DNA of 7,816 bases from an uncultured Eubacteriales bacterium (GTDB lineage: Bacteria > Bacillota > Clostridia > Oscillospirales > Oscillospiraceae). How positions within the stretch are numbered: position 1 is the stretch's first letter; each line of letters opens with the position of its first letter. The notes under the pieces were generated by a model, which was not told the DNA's origin, made no database searches, and saw only the letters and a program-made list of their open reading frames with translations. Made by a program: the position numbers and the translations under genes. This document shows, in pieces, positions 1 to 6,299 of this stretch. The stretch is from contig URCB01000074.1 of NCBI GenBank assembly GCA_900546255.1, positions 1 to 7,816 on the forward strand, read 5' to 3'.

Positions 1-116
1 CTGGATCCCCCGCCCGGGACCGGGCGGGAACCCACCTCGCAGGGGCTAACCTGCGGCGGTCCTAACGGGACCACCTATCGATAACAGAGCCCCCCGGCCC
101 CACCTGCCAGATACAA
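1..116. other. Unassigned GC-rich region with three consecutive hairpins
   Basis: I see no convincing gene here. Three inverted repeats follow one another: 9-16 with 21-28 (8 bp, loop GGAC); CGCAGG at 38-43 with CCTGCG at 50-55 (loop GGCTAA); and GGTCC at 58-62 with GGACC at 68-72 (loop TAACG). GGTCC at 58-62 could instead pair with GGACC at 17-21, so two exclusive folds are possible. The stretch may be the 3' part of a plus-strand transcript ending at the 116-150 terminator, or the leader of a minus-strand gene left of the window. It matches no RNA family that I can name with confidence, and the window edge cuts it. Confidence 0.35.
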
Positions 117-150
117 GGAAAACCCCTGGGAACATCCCAGGGGCTTTCCT
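116..150. terminator. Bidirectional rho-independent terminator, end of the por operon
   Basis: A 9-bp perfect stem, CCCCTGGGA (123-131) with TCCCAGGGG (135-143), closes a 3-base loop. Read on the minus strand it lies 28 bases past the porB stop codon and is followed by TTTTCCTT, which fits termination of the por transcript. On the plus strand the stem can be extended by AGGAAA (116-121) with TTTCCT (145-150) across one mismatch, so it may also end a transcript entering from the left. Confidence 0.8.
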
Positions 151-171
151 GTTCTATGCCGATGTGGGGGA

Positions 172-1119
172 TCACCCCTGGCACTTGGCCAGGAGCTTCT
201 CCCAGTTTTCGTCCACGTTTTGCTGGGCGGCTTCGATCATCCACTCGTTGCCGGGCTTGAACATGTGACGGAACCGGCCCTGGAGGCGGAGGTACTCCTC
301 CACCGGGCGCTTGTTCTTGGGCTCATAGCTCAGGTGCCACACCCCGTCGATGACCTCGAAGAGGGGCCAGACGCAGGTCTCCACCGCCAGTTTGCAGATC
401 TCCGGCAGCTTCTCCGCCGGGTACTCCCAGCCACGGGGGCAGGGGGCCATGATGTTCAGGAAGCTGGGGCCGGGGATGTAGATGGCCTTCTGGGCCTTGG
501 TGTACAGGTCCCGGAAGTTGCCGATGAAGGTGGTCTGGGCCACGTAAGGCACGTTGTGGGCGGCGATGATGTCGGTGAGGTTCTTCTTGTTCTGGGTCTT
601 GCCGGGGACCACGGTGCCCACGGGGGAGGTGGTGGCCTTGGCAAACCGGGGGGTGGAGGAGGAGCGCTGGATACCGGTGTTCATATAGGCCTCGTTGTCG
701 TAGCAGACGTAGGTGAGGTCGTGGCCCCGCTCCATGGCCCCGGAGAGGGACTGGAACCCGATGTCGTAGGTTCCCCCGTCCCCGCCGAAGGTGATGAACT
801 TGACCTCCCCCTTCACCTGGCCTTTGCGCTTGAGGGCGTTGTAGGCGGCTTCCACCCCGGAGAGGGTGGCGCCGGCGCTCTCAAAGGCGGTGTGGATGTA
901 GCTGTCCTCGTAGGCGGTGTAGGGGTAGAGGAAGGAGCTCACCTCCAGGCAGCCGGTGGCGTTGCCCACCACGGCGCGGTCCTCCTCCCGGAGGGCCCGG
1001 AGGACGCCCCGGACGGCGATCCCCGCGCCGCAGCCGGCGCAGAGGCGATGGCCCCCTACGAAGCGCTCCTTCTTCTCCAACGTTTTCTTAAAATGATAGG
1101 TGCGGTCGATGGCTTCCAT
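172..1119 (-). CDS. porB: 2-oxoacid:ferredoxin oxidoreductase, beta (TPP-binding) subunit
   Basis: This is the thiamine-diphosphate-binding beta subunit of a four-subunit pyruvate/2-oxoacid:ferredoxin oxidoreductase. The cytoplasmic enzyme interconverts a 2-oxoacid plus CoA with acyl-CoA, CO2 and reduced ferredoxin. At 315 residues it has normal family length. The GDGG at 113-116, with the downstream DNEAYMNTG stretch at 141-149, is the TPP/Mg-binding signature. Cys27, Cys30, Cys57 and Cys217 (in APCPRGW) are the conserved ligands of the proximal [4Fe-4S] cluster, so the subunit looks intact. The ATG follows porA by 6 bases and has an AAGGGGG-type ribosome site inside the end of porA. It is the last gene of the operon, before the terminator at 116-150. 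Sequence by eye does not separate pyruvate from branched-chain specificity. The T-box upstream argues that the substrate question is open. Confidence 0.93.
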   Translation of the reverse strand: MEAIDRTYHFKKTLEKKERFVGGHRLCAGCGAGIAVRGVLRALREEDRAVVGNATGCLEVSSFLYPYTAYEDSYIHTAFESAGATLSGVEAAYNALKRKGQVKGEVKFITFGGDGGTYDIGFQSLSGAMERGHDLTYVCYDNEAYMNTGIQRSSSTPRFAKATTSPVGTVVPGKTQNKKNLTDIIAAHNVPYVAQTTFIGNFRDLYTKAQKAIYIPGPSFLNIMAPCPRGWEYPAEKLPEICKLAVETCVWPLFEVIDGVWHLSYEPKNKRPVEEYLRLQGRFRHMFKPGNEWMIEAAQQNVDENWEKLLAKCQG

Positions 1120-1125
1120 GTTCCC

Positions 1126-2307
1126 TTACCCCCTTTGTCCCAGATGGGTGTAGACCGGGCCCAGTTCTCCCCCGGCGGCGATGGCCTGGAGGCGTGCAAA
1201 CACGGTGTGGAAGTGGGCCGGTGTAATGTCCCGCCCGCCTAGGCCGTAGACATAGCCCACGGTGCGGGGACGGGGTTCCAAGTCGTACAAAGCGCCCCGG
1301 ACCTCGGAGAAGAGGGGGCCGCCGTTGGCGGAGAAGCTCTCCGCCTTGTCCATGATGGCCAGGGCCTTCACATGCTGCAGGGCCTGGGCCAACTCCTGGG
1401 CGGGGAAGGGGCGGAAGACCCGGATCTTCACCAAGCCCGCCTTCACCCCCTGCTCCCGCAGCTGGTCCACCGCCACCTTGGCGGTGCCGGCGGAGGAGCC
1501 GATGAGCACCAGGGCCACCTCCGCACCCTCCATGCGGTAGGCCTCGAAGAGGCCGTACTTCCGGCCGGTGAGGGCCTCAAACCGGGCCGCCACCTCCAGG
1601 ATACGGGCCTTGGCGGCCTTCATGGCCTCGGCCTGCTGGACCTTGTGCTCCATGTAATGGCAGCCCAGGTCGTAGGCCCCCACGGCCAGGGGATTCTCCG
1701 CCTTGAGGAGGTAGTGTTCCGGGCGGTACTCCCCCACGAAGGCTTTCACCGAGTCGGTGTCCAGCAGGACGATGTTCTCCAGGGCGTGGCTGGTGATGAA
1801 CCCGTCCTGGCACACCATCACCGGCAGGCGGACCGAGGGGTCCTCCCCGATGGGCATGGCCTGGAGGAAGTTGTCATAGGCCTCCTGGTTGTTCTCGGCG
1901 TAAAGCTGGATCCACCCGGCGTCCCGGATGCCCATGGAGTCGGAGTGGTCGTTGTTGATGTTGATGGGGCCGGAGAGGGCCCGGTTCACGCAGGCCAGGG
2001 TGATGGGCAGCCGGCTGGAGGCGGCCACGTACATCATCTCGTACATCAAAGCCAGGCCGGCCGAGGAGGTGGCGGTTACCGCCCGGGCCCCGGCGGCCTC
2101 GGCGCCGATGCAGGCGGACAGAGAGCTGTGCTCCGACTCCACGGGGACAAACTCGGTGTTCACTTCCCCGTTGGCCACGTACTGGGCAAAGTACTGGGGA
2201 ATCTCCGTGGAGGGGGTGATGGGGAAGGCCGCCATCACGTCGGGGTCAATCTGCTTCATGGCAAAGGCGATGGCCTCGTTGCCGGAGAGGCGCTCGTTGT
2301 AGTTCAT
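1126..2307 (-). CDS. porA: 2-oxoacid:ferredoxin oxidoreductase, alpha subunit
   Basis: Alpha subunit of the same complex, 393 residues, as usual for PorA/VorA. The N-terminal half is the pyrimidine-binding domain of the TPP fold: PITPSTE at 29-35 and VESEH at 56-60, where a glutamate normally activates the cofactor, then the TSSAGLALMYEM segment near 80-91. NRALS around 108-112 and the NDHSDSMGIRDAGW stretch around 119-132 form part of the family's substrate pocket. The C-terminal half (from about residue 255) is the transketolase-C-like domain. The start ATG overlaps the porD stop as ATGA, so translation is coupled, and GGAGGGAGG lies just upstream. No frameshift or missing motif is evident. 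It could equally be named vorA (2-oxoisovalerate) if the branched-chain hypothesis from the T-box is right. Confidence 0.93.
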   Translation of the reverse strand: MNYNERLSGNEAIAFAMKQIDPDVMAAFPITPSTEIPQYFAQYVANGEVNTEFVPVESEHSSLSACIGAEAAGARAVTATSSAGLALMYEMMYVAASSRLPITLACVNRALSGPININNDHSDSMGIRDAGWIQLYAENNQEAYDNFLQAMPIGEDPSVRLPVMVCQDGFITSHALENIVLLDTDSVKAFVGEYRPEHYLLKAENPLAVGAYDLGCHYMEHKVQQAEAMKAAKARILEVAARFEALTGRKYGLFEAYRMEGAEVALVLIGSSAGTAKVAVDQLREQGVKAGLVKIRVFRPFPAQELAQALQHVKALAIMDKAESFSANGGPLFSEVRGALYDLEPRPRTVGYVYGLGGRDITPAHFHTVFARLQAIAAGGELGPVYTHLGQRG

Positions 2308-2612
2308 GGTTGTCCTCCCTCCTTCACGGTGATGGCCCCGAAGGGGCAGACCTGGGCGCAGATGCCGCAGCCCTTGCAGTGCATGTAATCAATGCCGGCC
2401 AGTTTGCCGTCCTGGACGGGCAGGGAACTGTCCGGGCAGTAGGGCACACACAGCAGGCAGTGGCGGCACTTGGCCGTGTCCAGCACGGGGGTATCGGTGC
2501 GCCAGGCGCCGGTGTTCACGTACCGGGCGGTGGCGGGCTCGTAGATCTCCCCGCCTAGGGTCATCTCCTGCCAGGGGGTGTGTTCGTCAATCTCTCTTGC
2601 CGGGCGGATCAT
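2304..2612 (-). CDS. porD: 2-oxoacid:ferredoxin oxidoreductase, delta (2[4Fe-4S] ferredoxin-like) subunit
   Basis: This small iron-sulfur subunit carries electrons from the TPP site to external ferredoxin. It has two CxxCxxCxxxC motifs (Cys49, 52, 55, 59 and Cys79, 82, 85, 89 in a 102-residue protein), each followed by proline, the signature of an 8Fe ferredoxin fold. The N-terminal 45 residues, with the GAWRT segment typical of PorD, contact the rest of the complex. I chose the ATG at 2612 over an in-frame ATG at 2633. It overlaps the porC stop as ATGA, and GGAGGAGG stands at the right distance, while the upstream ATG would lie before that site. The 3' end overlaps porA as ATGA. All eight cysteines are present. 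Confidence 0.93.
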   Translation of the reverse strand: MIRPAREIDEHTPWQEMTLGGEIYEPATARYVNTGAWRTDTPVLDTAKCRHCLLCVPYCPDSSLPVQDGKLAGIDYMHCKGCGICAQVCPFGAITVKEGGQP

Positions 2613-3193
2613 CCTACCTGCACCTCCTCCCATGCCTGGACCAGGGCGGCCATGTTGCCGGCCACCACCTGGGGTTTCGTGGCAAATTTATGGTGGAAAC
2701 TCTCCTCCATGTCCTGCTTGAACTTGGCCTCCTCCAGCACGCCGCTGACCTTCACTGCCGCGCTGAGCATGGGGGTGTTGGGGAAGTTCCGGCCCAGGGT
2801 CTCCTCAGAGATCCGCCGGGCGTCGATGGTGCACACCCGGCCTGCCCAGCCGGAGAGTTTGGGGCGGATCTCCGCCGGGGACTTGGCGGTGTTCACGATC
2901 ACCGCCCCCTGGGGGGACAGGCCCCGGGTGACGTCCACGGAGTCCAGCAGGGTCTCGTCCACCACCACCACGTAGTCGGGCTCGTCGATGTTACAGTGGA
3001 TGGAACAGCGGGCATCGCTGATGCGGTTGTAGGCAGTGATGGGGGCCCCCATCCGCTCAGGGCCGTACTCGGGGAAGCCCTGGACGAACTTCCCGGAACT
3101 GAAGGCGGCGTCCGCCAGGAGCAGGCAGGCCGTTTTGGCCCCCTGGCCCCCCCGGCCGTGCCAGCGGAACTCGATCAAACCGTTGTCTTTCAT
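2609..3193 (-). CDS. porC: 2-oxoacid:ferredoxin oxidoreductase, gamma subunit
   Basis: First gene of the operon: the gamma subunit (PorC, called PorG in some schemes), 194 residues. The hallmark GRGGQG is at 13-18, followed by the EYGPERMGAP block at 42-51. Both are conserved in this CoA-binding-region domain of the oxidoreductase family. I placed the start at 3193 because AGGGAGG precedes it at a good distance. An in-frame ATG at 3283 would extend the protein through the T-box attenuator hairpin and adds residues unlike the family. Its expression should depend on readthrough of the attenuator at 3238-3273. It is translationally coupled to porD through an ATGA overlap. Confidence 0.92.
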   Translation of the reverse strand: MKDNGLIEFRWHGRGGQGAKTACLLLADAAFSSGKFVQGFPEYGPERMGAPITAYNRISDARCSIHCNIDEPDYVVVVDETLLDSVDVTRGLSPQGAVIVNTAKSPAEIRPKLSGWAGRVCTIDARRISEETLGRNFPNTPMLSAAVKVSGVLEEAKFKQDMEESFHHKFATKPQVVAGNMAALVQAWEEVQVG

Positions 3194-3237
3194 GGGTTGT
3201 AACCTCCCTGTGGAGAATCTCTTGGGCCCATTGGGGC

Positions 3238-3273
3238 AAAAAAGCCTTCGTCCTTGGAAACAGGACGAAGGCT
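3238..3273 (-). terminator. T-box attenuator terminator before porC
   Basis: An 11-bp perfect stem, AGCCTTCGTCC (3273-3263) with GGACGAAGGCT (3253-3243), has a 9-base loop and a run of six T (3243-3238) on the minus strand. Its 5' arm contains CCTT (3271-3268), which can instead pair with AAGG (3299-3296) of the T-box core to form the antiterminator. The two structures are mutually exclusive, as required for tRNA-controlled readthrough. Confidence 0.93.
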
Positions 3274-3505
3274 GAAAACACACTTCGCTATACCACCTTA
3301 TTACCTGCGTACCAACATACGCGCTCCCTGTAACGGAGGAAACCGGCAGGGCCTACTGAACCGATGGGAAGTTCGGCCTGCAGCTCAGGAGGGATTTTCA
3401 GACTTCCGCTTACTGCCTTCGGGCTTACACCGTCCCCGAATCGCTGGAGGGTTCTGCGGACCCTACTGTCTCCGTCATCGCTGTTGTGGTTGGCTATGGA
3501 ATTCT
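3238..3505 (-). promoter_or_regulatory. T-box leader RNA (tRNA-sensing riboswitch) controlling porCDAB, probable isoleucine specifier
   Basis: The leader reads on the minus strand. Stem I is closed by CAGC (3483-3480) with GCTG (3384-3381), followed by a GGAG (3473-3470)/CTCC (3391-3388) helix. The specifier loop has the loop-E AGTA (3467-3464) opposite GAA (3399-3397). The apical helix TTCGGG/CCCGAA (3440-3435 with 3423-3418) carries the conserved GACGGTGTAAG terminal loop, and AGCGA forms the distal bulge. A hairpin (GCGTA 3322-3318 with TACGC 3311-3307) matches Stem III. The T-box core is AAGGTGGTATAGCG (3299-3286), with the tRNA-end-binding TGGT at 3295-3292. The specifier is best read as ATC, isoleucine (3395-3393); AAT (3396-3394) is the alternative register. 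TGGT pairs with ACCA, hence a discriminator A, which fits tRNA-Ile and not tRNA-Asn (usually G). Uncharged tRNA should stabilise the antiterminator and turn on the operon. The class call is very secure; the amino acid is less so. Confidence 0.93.
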
Positions 3506-3511
3506 ATTGCC

Positions 3512-3541
3512 ATTATACGGCAGGGGAAAAAAGGCTGTCAA
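3512..3541 (-). promoter_or_regulatory. Sigma-A promoter of the por T-box transcript
   Basis: TTGACA (3541-3536) and TATAAT (3517-3512) are both perfect consensus boxes with an 18-base spacer, predicting a start near 3505. This is about 20 bases before the foot of T-box Stem I. It begins 50 bases after the stop of the upstream CbiT-like gene. I see an imperfect hairpin between them (roughly 3578-3545) but no U-tract terminator on this strand, so some readthrough from upstream is possible. Confidence 0.88.
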
Positions 3542-3590
3542 GCAGCAAATCCTCCTGTTTTTGGGGGATTTTGCCGGGGTTTTTTGTCTC

Positions 3591-4490
3591 TCACTCCCGG
3601 CCGGCCTGGCCGGAGAAGATCCAAGGGGCGGGCTGGACTTCAATCTCGTCCTTCCGCCCCACCTTGGAGACCTCCAGCTGCATGATCTCGGTGGGCTCGA
3701 TGCCGTTTTCCCACAGCATCCCGGGGATGCGGCTCATGATGCTGAACTCCAGGGTGTAGATCACCACCCGAATCTTGGGGTTGACGTGGACCAGGGTTTT
3801 CAGCTCCAGGTCCAGTTTATCCGAGGCCACCAGGAAGGCCACATCGGGCACCGGCCAGCGGTGGGAGTAGCTCTCCATGTCGTCTACAATCTGCACATTG
3901 TTCAGGCCGAAGCGGACCACGTTCTCCTCCATGGTCTGCCGGTCCCCGGCCTTGTACTCCACGGCCACCACGTTGCCCCGGTGGGCGGCGATGGCAGCCT
4001 CTACGGCGATGCTCTCCCCGGAGACGCAGCAGATGTTCTCCCCCTCGTCCAGGTTGAGCTTCTTCAGGATCACCGCCCGGATCTCCGGGGCCACATAGCG
4101 GATAGTGCCCGGGGAGAAGCTGCTGTTGTCCAGGCCGATGCGGTAGCCGGTGTGGGCCCGGGGGTTGTTGATGAGCATGGCCGCCGAGACGTTGACCCCC
4201 CGGTCGATCATCTCCGACAGGAGGTTGTGCTTCATGGGGCCGGCGGGTTCCGAGCCCTCGTTGTACCAGATCTCACAGTCCCCCATGCCGCTGTCCCACA
4301 TGGAGTAGAAGACCTCCGGACGGTTGCCGTCGGTGAACACCAGCACCGACCGGTTGGCCTGGACCGCAGGCAGGAGGTTCCGGTCCTCCCCGGTGATGTC
4401 CAGGATGCGGACGGTGGACAGGTCAATGGGGGTATTCTCCGCAAAATACTTCAGCCAGGCCAAGATGCTCTCGTTGTTAAAAATACTCAT
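3591..4490 (-). CDS. Degenerate CbiE/CbiT-like methyltransferase homologue, function unknown
   Basis: This 299-residue protein resembles a shortened CbiE-CbiT fusion (cobalt-precorrin-7 methyltransferase / cobalt-precorrin-6B decarboxylating methyltransferase). Residues about 47-115 match the C-terminal half of a CbiE tetrapyrrole methylase (VFTDGN at 51-56, then GMGDCEIW). Residues about 130-295 match CbiT: APEIRAVILKKL, VVAVE ending at Glu178, then the terminal QLEVSKVGRK...WIFSG pattern. The N-terminal half of CbiE is absent. The SAM-binding glycine motif of CbiT (normally like DIGAGTG) reads CCVSGES at 154-160, so methyl transfer is doubtful. No other cobalamin gene is in view. The start has AAAGGAG 6 bases upstream. 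The gene follows the YcxB-like gene by 51 bases and is probably cotranscribed with it. It may be a repurposed cofactor-binding or sensing protein; that is inference. Confidence 0.7.
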   Translation of the reverse strand: MSIFNNESILAWLKYFAENTPIDLSTVRILDITGEDRNLLPAVQANRSVLVFTDGNRPEVFYSMWDSGMGDCEIWYNEGSEPAGPMKHNLLSEMIDRGVNVSAAMLINNPRAHTGYRIGLDNSSFSPGTIRYVAPEIRAVILKKLNLDEGENICCVSGESIAVEAAIAAHRGNVVAVEYKAGDRQTMEENVVRFGLNNVQIVDDMESYSHRWPVPDVAFLVASDKLDLELKTLVHVNPKIRVVIYTLEFSIMSRIPGMLWENGIEPTEIMQLEVSKVGRKDEIEVQPAPWIFSGQAGRE

Positions 4491-4541
4491 TCCAGGCTCC
4501 TTTCCGCCCGGCCCGGTTTGGGGGCGGGCTGTGGGGGGTGG

Positions 4542-5099
4542 TCAGTCCACCAGGTCCATCTGCACCGCTGCCTTTTTCCGCAGGAAGGCGGGAAAGGTGG
4601 CGGGGTCCCCTTGGACAAACCCATCCTTGCGCAGCATGTGGGCCGCGTTGGCGTTGGTAAAGAGGAAGAAGTGACCTTCGTCCTCGTTGGCGCTTTTGAT
4701 GCTGAGGTAGGGAAACTCGTGCTTGCCGGAAGCGGCGTCCTCTTCCTCGAAGTGGTCCTTGTAGAAGGTGTAGGTGATGGTCATCCCCTTATTGGGGTAT
4801 TTGTTCCAGGAGCGGCGCTCCATCCCCTTGCTGTCAGACCGGCGAAGGAGGGCCACCCCTCCCAGGAGGCAGCACACTGCAATGATCCCGGTGACGATGG
4901 CGATGGGGGAAAACACCCCGGCATAGACCATGGCCCCCACCGTAAACACTGCCACGGCAATGAGCAGCACCCCGAAGACGCGATAGCCGATCTTACGGGC
5001 CCGGCGGAGGTTTTTCTCCGGCCGGCGGCGGAAGTCCAGGGTGCGCACCAGGGCACTCACGTCCTCCCGCTCGTATACCATTTGGACCTGATATTCCAC
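4542..5099 (-). CDS. YcxB-like two-TM membrane protein
   Basis: The 185-residue protein has a short N-terminal cytoplasmic part with an RRRPEKNLRRARK basic stretch (24-36). Two adjacent hydrophobic helices follow (about 42-62 and 63-86), then a soluble C-terminal domain (about 105-175) with the ITYTFYKDHFE...YLSIKSANEDEGHFFLFTN pattern of the YcxB-like family (PH-like fold). The family's function is not established. I chose the GTG at 5099: GGGAGG stands 8 bases before it, and the encoded MEYQVQMVYERED start fits the family. A longer frame to 5213 would run over the promoter and translate GC-rich leader. A near-consensus promoter lies 64 bases upstream. It heads a two-gene unit with the CbiT-like gene. 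Confidence 0.75.
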   Translation of the reverse strand: MEYQVQMVYEREDVSALVRTLDFRRRPEKNLRRARKIGYRVFGVLLIAVAVFTVGAMVYAGVFSPIAIVTGIIAVCCLLGGVALLRRSDSKGMERRSWNKYPNKGMTITYTFYKDHFEEEDAASGKHEFPYLSIKSANEDEGHFFLFTNANAAHMLRKDGFVQGDPATFPAFLRKKAAVQMDLVD

Positions 5100-5162
5100 G
5101 GACGTCGCCTCCCTCTGCCCCTTGGGGGCAGGGGCAAGTTTCTCAGGATTCTTATAGTTTTT

Positions 5163-5191
5163 ATTGTAAAGCCGGCGGCCCGGTCTGTCAA
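5163..5191 (-). promoter_or_regulatory. Sigma-A promoter of the YcxB-like gene
   Basis: On the minus strand TTGACA (5191-5186) and TACAAT (5168-5163) are separated by 17 bases. Transcription would start near 5156 and read the YcxB-like and CbiT-like genes. It is divergent from, and 15 bases away from, the -35 box of the cysK promoter. Confidence 0.8.
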
Positions 5192-5212
5192 GGGCAACCT
5201 GGCGCCTTGACA
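5186..5212. repeat. Inverted repeat spanning both divergent -35 boxes
   Basis: TGTCAAGG (5186-5193) and CCTTGACA (5205-5212) are perfect 8-base inverted arms with an 11-base centre. Each arm contains one -35 hexamer plus two further symmetric bases. Six of the eight paired bases follow simply from two divergent consensus -35 boxes. The extra GG/CC symmetry may be an operator or chance. Confidence 0.5.
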
Positions 5213-5236
5213 AACCGATCCCCTCCGCATTATGAT
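5207..5236 (+). promoter_or_regulatory. Sigma-A promoter of cysK
   Basis: TTGACA (5207-5212) and TATGAT (5231-5236) with an 18-base spacer predict a start near 5243 and a leader of about 60 bases. The leader has no T-box, SAM-box or other riboswitch that I can see. Confidence 0.8.
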
Positions 5237-5305
5237 GGTACTGGACTAACCAACTGCTCTACTGGGTAGAAAGTTCTCCATCCCATACAAAGGAGGATAC
5301 ATACC

Positions 5306-6241
5306 ATGGGTAAGATCTACACCTCCGTGGAACAGCTCATCGGCGGGACCCCCCTGCTGGAACTGACCCGGATCACCAAACAGGAGGGCCTCCAAGCCAC
5401 CCTCCTGGCCAAACTGGAATATTTGAATCCCGCCGGCTCGGCCAAAGACCGGGTGGCCAAGGCCATGCTGGACGACGCCGAGGCCCGCGGCCTGCTGCAG
5501 CCGGACTCCGTCATCATCGAGCCCACCTCGGGCAACACGGGCATCGGCCTGGCCGTGGTGGCCGCCACCCGGGGCTACCGGGCCATCATCGTCATGCCCG
5601 ACACCATGAGCATGGAGCGCCGCCTGCTGATGACCGCCTACGGGGCGGAACTGGTCCTCACCCCCGGGGCCAAGGGGATGGCCGGCTCCATTGAAAAGGC
5701 GGAGGAACTGGCCAAGGAGATCCCCCACGCCTTCATCCCCGGCCAGTTTGACAACCCTGCCAACGCCGCCGCCCACCGGGCCACCACCGGCCCCGAAATC
5801 TGGGCGGACACCGACGGGCAGGTGGACATCTTCGTGGCCGGCGTGGGCACCGGCGGCACCATCACCGGCGTGGGAGAATACCTGAAGGCCCAGAATCCCA
5901 AGGTCCAGGTGATCGCGGTGGAACCTGCCTCCTCTCCCCTGCTGAGCAAGGGGGTGGCCGGGCCCCACGGCCTCCAGGGTATCGGGGCCAACTTCGTGCC
6001 CAAGGTGCTCAACACGGAGATCTACGACGAGATCCTCCCCGTCACCGAGGAGGACGCCTATGCCGCCGGCCGGCAGATTGGCCGGACGGAAGGGGTGCTG
6101 GTGGGCATCTCCTCCGGGGCAGCCCTGTGGGCGGCCATCCAGGTGGCCAAGCGGCCGGAGAACCAGGGGAAGAAGATCGTGGTCCTTCTCCCCGACACGG
6201 GAGACCGGTACCTCTCCACCCCCATGTTCCAGGAGACCTAA
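5306..6241 (+). CDS. cysK: Cysteine synthase (O-acetylserine sulfhydrylase)
   Basis: This PLP-dependent cytoplasmic enzyme makes L-cysteine from O-acetylserine and sulfide. The 311 residues match the usual CysK length. The PLP Schiff-base lysine is Lys47 in NPAGSAKDR. The substrate loop TSGNTG is at 74-79 and the phosphate-binding glycine loop [10 protein letters not shown] at 179-188. GISSGAA (267-273) supplies the serine that contacts the pyridine nitrogen, and [11 protein letters not shown] closes the protein. All catalytic elements are intact. The ATG has AAAGGAGG 9 bases upstream. It has its own promoter and is followed at once by a terminator, so it is probably monocistronic. CysK and CysM are hard to separate by eye; the overall pattern favours CysK. 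No cysE is adjacent in this window. Confidence 0.95.
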   Translation: MGKIYTSVEQLIGGTPLLELTRITKQEGLQATLLAKLEYLNPAGSAKDRVAKAMLDDAEARGLLQPDSVIIEPTSGNTGIGLAVVAATRGYRAIIVMPDTMSMERRLLMTAYGAELVLTPGAKGMAGSIEKAEELAKEIPHAFIPGQFDNPANAAAHRATTGPEIWADTDGQVDIFVAGVGTGGTITGVGEYLKAQNPKVQVIAVEPASSPLLSKGVAGPHGLQGIGANFVPKVLNTEIYDEILPVTEEDAYAAGRQIGRTEGVLVGISSGAALWAAIQVAKRPENQGKKIVVLLPDTGDRYLSTPMFQET

Positions 6242-6260
6242 TCCATTCCAAACCTGCAGA

Positions 6261-6299
6261 GGAGCGGGCGTGCCCAGTAGCACGCCCGCTCCTTTGCTT
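6261..6299 (+). terminator. Rho-independent terminator after cysK
   Basis: A 12-bp perfect stem, GGAGCGGGCGTG (6261-6272) with CACGCCCGCTCC (6281-6292), has an 8-base loop and is followed by TTTGCTT. It lies 19 bases after the cysK stop. The ferredoxin gene converges on it from the other side, and the stem may stop that transcript too, although its minus-strand tail lacks a T run. Confidence 0.85.

Noticed and set aside
1..116. A c-di-AMP (ydaO), M-box, 6S or RNase P RNA at the left edge
   Set aside because: Short stretches such as GGCTAACC or CCTGCGGCGG resemble pieces of some of these RNAs, but the order and core motifs do not line up and no suitable gene follows on that strand within the window.
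220..2388. Long plus-strand open frames opposite porB and porA
   Set aside because: They show the same antisense composition and no family resemblance, while the minus strand encodes intact, motif-rich Por subunits.
3394..3396. AAT (asparagine) as the T-box specifier
   Set aside because: The spacing from the specifier to the lower helix fits ATC better, and the TGGT bulge requires discriminator A whereas tRNA-Asn normally has G. It is kept only as a lower-ranked alternative.
3591..4490. A functional cobalamin-pathway CbiT or CbiET enzyme
   Set aside because: The SAM glycine motif and the N-terminal half of CbiE are missing, and no other corrin gene is in the window.
3486..5210. A 574-codon open frame on the plus strand opposite the CbiT-like and YcxB-like genes
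   Set aside because: It is rich in Val, His, Gly, Asp and Leu, as expected from the antisense of GC-rich genes. It has no domain pattern and lies across the por promoter and two well-supported genes with ribosome sites.
5243..5305. A riboswitch or T-box in the cysK leader
   Set aside because: The leader is only about 60 bases and shows no T-box core, terminator-antiterminator pair or SAM-box features.
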